Source of the DNA: Kribbella sandramycini
GTDB lineage: Bacteria > Actinomycetota > Actinomycetes > Propionibacteriales > Kribbellaceae
DNA: 64,000 nt
Direction: 5' to 3'
Assembly (NCBI RefSeq): GCF_013131805.1
Contig: NZ_JABJRC010000008.1
Location: 310,001 to 374,000 of the forward strand
How positions within the stretch are numbered: the first letter of the stretch is position 1; each line of letters opens with the position of its first letter. This document shows, piece by piece, positions 61,431-64,000 of the stretch. The notes beneath the pieces are model-generated. The model saw only the letters and a program-made list of their open reading frames with translations, had not been told where the DNA came from and made no database searches. The position numbers were made by a program, and so were the translations under genes.

Positions 61431-62264
61431 CTACGCCTTCAGGAGGGCGAGGAGGCGGGCGACTTCGGTGGCGACTGCGTCGCGGGCGGGGCCGAGATAC
61501 TTGCGGGTGTCGACGAGGGCGGGGTTGTCGGTCAGGGTTTGGCGGACCGAGGCGGTGAAGACGTTGTTGAGGTGGGTGGCGATGTTGACCTTGGTCATGC
61601 CGGCTTCGACAGCGCGGGTGAGGTCGGGGTCGGCGACGCCGGAAGAGCCGTGCAGGACGAGCGGGACGGCGACGGCGGCGTGCAGGTCGGCGATCAGGTC
61701 GAAGTCGAGGCTCGCGGTGCGCTCGGTCATCGCGTGCGAGGAGCCGACGGCGACGGCGAGGGCGTCGACGCCGGTGGCCTCGGCGAACGCGACAGCCTCG
61801 TCGGGGCGGGTCCGGGCGCCGGGCGCGTGGACGCCGTCCTTACCGCCGACCTCGCCGATCTCGGCCTCGACGAAGACGCCGTGGTCGTGGCAGAACTTGG
61901 TCACCTCGGTGGTCGCGGCGACGTTGTCGGCGTACTCGAGTTTCGAGGCGTCGTACATGACCGAGGTGAAGCCGAGGCCGACGGCCTCGGTGACGAGGTC
62001 GCGGTCCATCGCGTGGTCGAGGTGCACGACGACCGGGACGGACGCCGCCGCCGCGGCGGCCAGGGTGGCGACGCCGATCGGCTTCAGCGCGCCGTGGTAC
62101 TTGACCGCGTTCTCACTGATCTGCAGGACGACCGGCGTCCCGGCCTGCTCGGCGCCGGCGATCAGCGCGGTCGCGTGCTCGAGCTGGATCACGTTGAACG
62201 CGCCGACCCCCCGGCCGGCTTTCGCGGCGGCCAGAACGACCTCGGCACCAGATACCAACGGCAT
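61431..62264 (-). CDS. Class II aldolase (tagatose/fructose-bisphosphate type)
   Basis: 277 residues of a zinc-dependent aldolase. The zinc histidines lie in VVVHLDHAMD, GSSHAMTERT and LVLHGSSGV, in a TIM barrel with FVEAEIGEVGGKD. It splits fructose- or tagatose-1,6-bisphosphate into glyceraldehyde-3-phosphate and dihydroxyacetone phosphate. GatY/KbaY-like enzymes prefer tagatose; the neighbouring kinase and deacetylase point that way but do not prove it. The ATG at 62264 follows AGGGGAA; 10 bp separate it from the PfkB kinase stop. Confidence 0.9.
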   Translation of the reverse strand: MPLVSGAEVVLAAAKAGRGVGAFNVIQLEHATALIAGAEQAGTPVVLQISENAVKYHGALKPIGVATLAAAAAASVPVVVHLDHAMDRDLVTEAVGLGFTSVMYDASKLEYADNVAATTEVTKFCHDHGVFVEAEIGEVGGKDGVHAPGARTRPDEAVAFAEATGVDALAVAVGSSHAMTERTASLDFDLIADLHAAVAVPLVLHGSSGVADPDLTRAVEAGMTKVNIATHLNNVFTASVRQTLTDNPALVDTRKYLGPARDAVATEVARLLALLKA

Positions 62265-62274
62265 GTGATTCCCC

Positions 62275-63186
62275 TTATTTTACGGTGACCTGCGGCTGCC
62301 AGCGGCGGTACGCGGCCAGGTCGATGTCTCCGGCAACGGGTGTCAGCACAGCCGCGGCGGACGCGGCGACGGCCGACTTCAGGACGACGGACCAGTCGGG
62401 CTCGGGTGATTCGGCGACCGCGGCGGCGACGACCGCCGTACACGCATCGCCTGCCCCGGTGGGATTGCCGGACACCCGCTCGACCGGCAATGCGCGCCAC
62501 ACACCCTTGTTGCTTGCAGCAACCATTCCACGCGCGCCGTCCGTGATGACGGCGGCGGTCGCGCCCAGCCCGACCAGCTGCTGAGCGCCGTCCTCGACCT
62601 CCAGCTCGCCAAGGGCTTCGCGCAGTTCGGCGGCATTGGCGCGCACCACGGCCCCGGCCTTGGCGGCCGCGACCAGAGCCGCTCCCCCGGCGTCGATCAC
62701 CGACAGCACGTCGTGATGACGGGCGCGGACGGCGAGCTCGGCGTACGCGTCGGCCGGCAGACCCGGCGGGATACTGCCCGAACAGGCGAGGACGCCGAGG
62801 CGGCCCCAGGGCATCCGCTCGCCGAAGGCGCGCCACTCGTCCGCAGAGACCGTTGGCCCGCCCTCGTTGAAGATCGTCGCGTCCCCGTCGACTCCGTTGA
62901 CGATGGCAACCGTCCGGCGGGTCTCACCCTGGATCGGAGTCAGCAACGCGGTCAGCCCGGCGTCGAACAGTTCGGCGGCCACCGCTTCACCGGCGACCCC
63001 GCCGACGAACCCGAGGACGAGCACCTGATGCCCGAGCGTCGCCGCGACCCGGGCGACGTTCACGCCCTTACCGCCCGCGCGCTCGCGGATCGCGCCGACC
63101 CGATGGCTGCCGCCGACGGTGAGCTCGTCGACCTCGTAGGTGACGTCGAGCGCCAGGTTGAGGGTGACCGTGCCGATCAGAGCCAT
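62275..63186 (-). CDS. PfkB-family sugar-phosphate kinase
   Basis: 303 residues. ERAGGKGVNVARVAATLG is the PfkB sugar-binding signature and NPTGAGDACTAVVAAAVA holds the catalytic Asp of the GAGD motif. It resembles 1-phosphofructokinase and tagatose-6-phosphate kinase. Between the deacetylase and the aldolase, its product would be the bisphosphate that the aldolase splits. Its start overlaps the deacetylase stop by 10 bp. The sugar cannot be read from the sequence. Confidence 0.92.
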   Translation of the reverse strand: MALIGTVTLNLALDVTYEVDELTVGGSHRVGAIRERAGGKGVNVARVAATLGHQVLVLGFVGGVAGEAVAAELFDAGLTALLTPIQGETRRTVAIVNGVDGDATIFNEGGPTVSADEWRAFGERMPWGRLGVLACSGSIPPGLPADAYAELAVRARHHDVLSVIDAGGAALVAAAKAGAVVRANAAELREALGELEVEDGAQQLVGLGATAAVITDGARGMVAASNKGVWRALPVERVSGNPTGAGDACTAVVAAAVAESPEPDWSVVLKSAVAASAAAVLTPVAGDIDLAAYRRWQPQVTVK

Positions 63187-64000
63187 GCGCCGGCCCGCAT
63201 CACCTTCTGTACGACGTAATCGTCGTCCAGGACGACCAGATCCGCCCGGCGGCCGGTCTCGATCGCGCCGACGTCGTACCAGCCGAAGGCGTGCGCCGGG
63301 GTGGTCGAGGCCATCCGGGCGGCGTCGACGAGCGACGTCCCGGCCTGGACTGCGTTCCGGAAGGCGACATCCATGGTCAGGGTGCTGCCGGCGATCGAGT
63401 GCGGCGGTTCGGCGAGGGTGGCCAGGCCGTCCTTGACGTCGACCTCGAGGTCGCCGATCTTGTAGCGGCCGTTCCCCATCCCGGTCGCCTCCATCGCGTC
63501 GGTGATGAGCGCGATCCGGTGCACGCCGGCCGCGGCCAGCGCGACCCGGACGACCTGCGGATCCAGATGCATACCGTCGTTGATCACCTCGAGCAGCAAC
63601 CGCTCGTCGTTGATCGCGGCGCCGACCGGGCCGGGGTCGCGGTGATGGAACGGGCGCATCCCGTTGAACAGGTGCGTCGCGACGGTGGCGCCGGCGTCCG
63701 CACCGGCGATCATCTGCTCGTACGTCGCATCGGTGTGGCCGAGCGCGGCGACCGCACCGGCGTCCACGACCTGCCGGATCGCCTGCAGACCGTGCTCCAG
63801 CTCGGGAGCGATCGTGACCATCCGGACGACGTCGCTGAGCACCTTCGAGACGTCGTCGGCCACCGGGTCCCGCAGCAGCGTCGGCTCGTGCGCACCGCAG
63901 CGGGCCGCGGACAGGAACGGCCCCTCCAGGTGGACGCCGGCGATCACGCCGTCCTTGACCAGATCGGCCAGACAGGCCGTCTGGGACGCGAGGACGTCGA
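63177..64000 (-). CDS. nagA: N-acetylglucosamine-6-phosphate deacetylase-type enzyme (5' end outside window)
   Basis: About 274 C-terminal codons are visible. VHLEGPFLSAARCGAHEP, LGHTDATYEQMIAGADAGAT, HLFNGMRPFHHRDPG and TDAMEATGMGNGRYKIGD are the conserved metal and substrate segments of NagA/AgaA amidohydrolases, which remove acetate from N-acetylated amino-sugar 6-phosphates. First visible gene of the nagA-like/pfkB/aldolase operon. In GalNAc pathways the homologue is AgaA, which would agree with the tagatose-type kinase and aldolase. The start lies beyond the window. Confidence 0.93.
   Translation of the reverse strand, partial: DVLASQTACLADLVKDGVIAGVHLEGPFLSAARCGAHEPTLLRDPVADDVSKVLSDVVRMVTIAPELEHGLQAIRQVVDAGAVAALGHTDATYEQMIAGADAGATVATHLFNGMRPFHHRDPGPVGAAINDERLLLEVINDGMHLDPQVVRVALAAAGVHRIALITDAMEATGMGNGRYKIGDLEVDVKDGLATLAEPPHSIAGSTLTMDVAFRNAVQAGTSLVDAARMASTTPAHAFGWYDVGAIETGRRADLVVLDDDYVVQKVMRAGAWL

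Overview
The window is very GC-rich double-stranded bacterial DNA with frequent GTG and TTG starts, many regulator-plus-enzyme pairs and several secreted hydrolases. The family content (DtxR-type iron regulator, ECF42 sigma factor with a DGPF partner, snapalysin, GPP34 and SPFH proteins, fused glycyl-tRNA synthetase) points to a soil actinomycete. Kribbella or a close relative in the Propionibacteriales is my best guess, by inference only. I see no tRNA or rRNA gene, CRISPR array, insertion sequence or phage block. It reads as ordinary chromosome with an accessory, sugar- and stress-oriented flavour.

Layout. 1-9.4 kb: a cut PLP lyase, an SGNH hydrolase, fused glyQS, then small regulator/enzyme pairs (HxlR with a quinone-reductase-like enzyme, LysR with an alpha/beta hydrolase), Fe/Mn superoxide dismutase and a second alpha/beta hydrolase. 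9.5-13.8 kb: secreted M4 metalloprotease, a two-gene holin-like/DUF3618 envelope operon, snapalysin. 13.8-21.6 kb: ECF42 sigma factor with its DGPF protein, a TetR/SDR divergent pair around a perfect 20-bp palindrome, an LCP cell-wall ligase, an SDR, an epimerase-like gene with a frameshifted end and an unknown membrane protein. 21.6-25.6 kb: an iron-siderophore ABC operon under a DtxR-type iron box. 25.6-31.1 kb: a HhH-GPD protein, a GntR-TetR fusion regulator with a FAD monooxygenase, and a PadR/dienoyl-CoA-reductase-like operon. 31.2-34.2 kb: Kef-type antiporter with its regulatory subunit, and an acyltransferase. 34.2-36.7 kb: an alkylation-repair operon (Ada-AlkA, GNAT, Ogt). 36.8-42.9 kb: a 2026-residue RHS protein with a strongly basic tail.

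43-47.7 kb: LLM flavoenzyme, LacI regulator and a secreted six-hairpin glycosidase. 47.7-48.1 kb: a gene-free 378-bp stretch with stacked hairpins and DnaA-box-like nonamers. 48.1-50.2 kb: GntR-controlled ABC transporter. 50.2-52.0 kb: SPFH, ribbon-helix-helix and GPP34 operon. 52.2-56.2 kb: secreted GH78 alpha-L-rhamnosidase. 56.3-58.3 kb: pabB-pabC of folate synthesis. 58.4-61.3 kb: methyltransferase, DtxR/IdeR iron regulator, photolyase. 61.4-64 kb: an amino-sugar operon (deacetylase, PfkB kinase, class II aldolase) running off the window.

Connections. The iron regulator at 59.2-59.9 kb is a good candidate to control the iron-uptake operon at 21.6 kb. The LacI, GH78, glycosidase and amino-sugar genes suggest growth on plant and cell-wall glycans. 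A pattern that feature types do not capture is that several gene 3' ends without hairpins are extremely C-rich and G-poor on the coding strand, as expected of Rho-utilisation regions, while most other junctions carry long GC hairpins.
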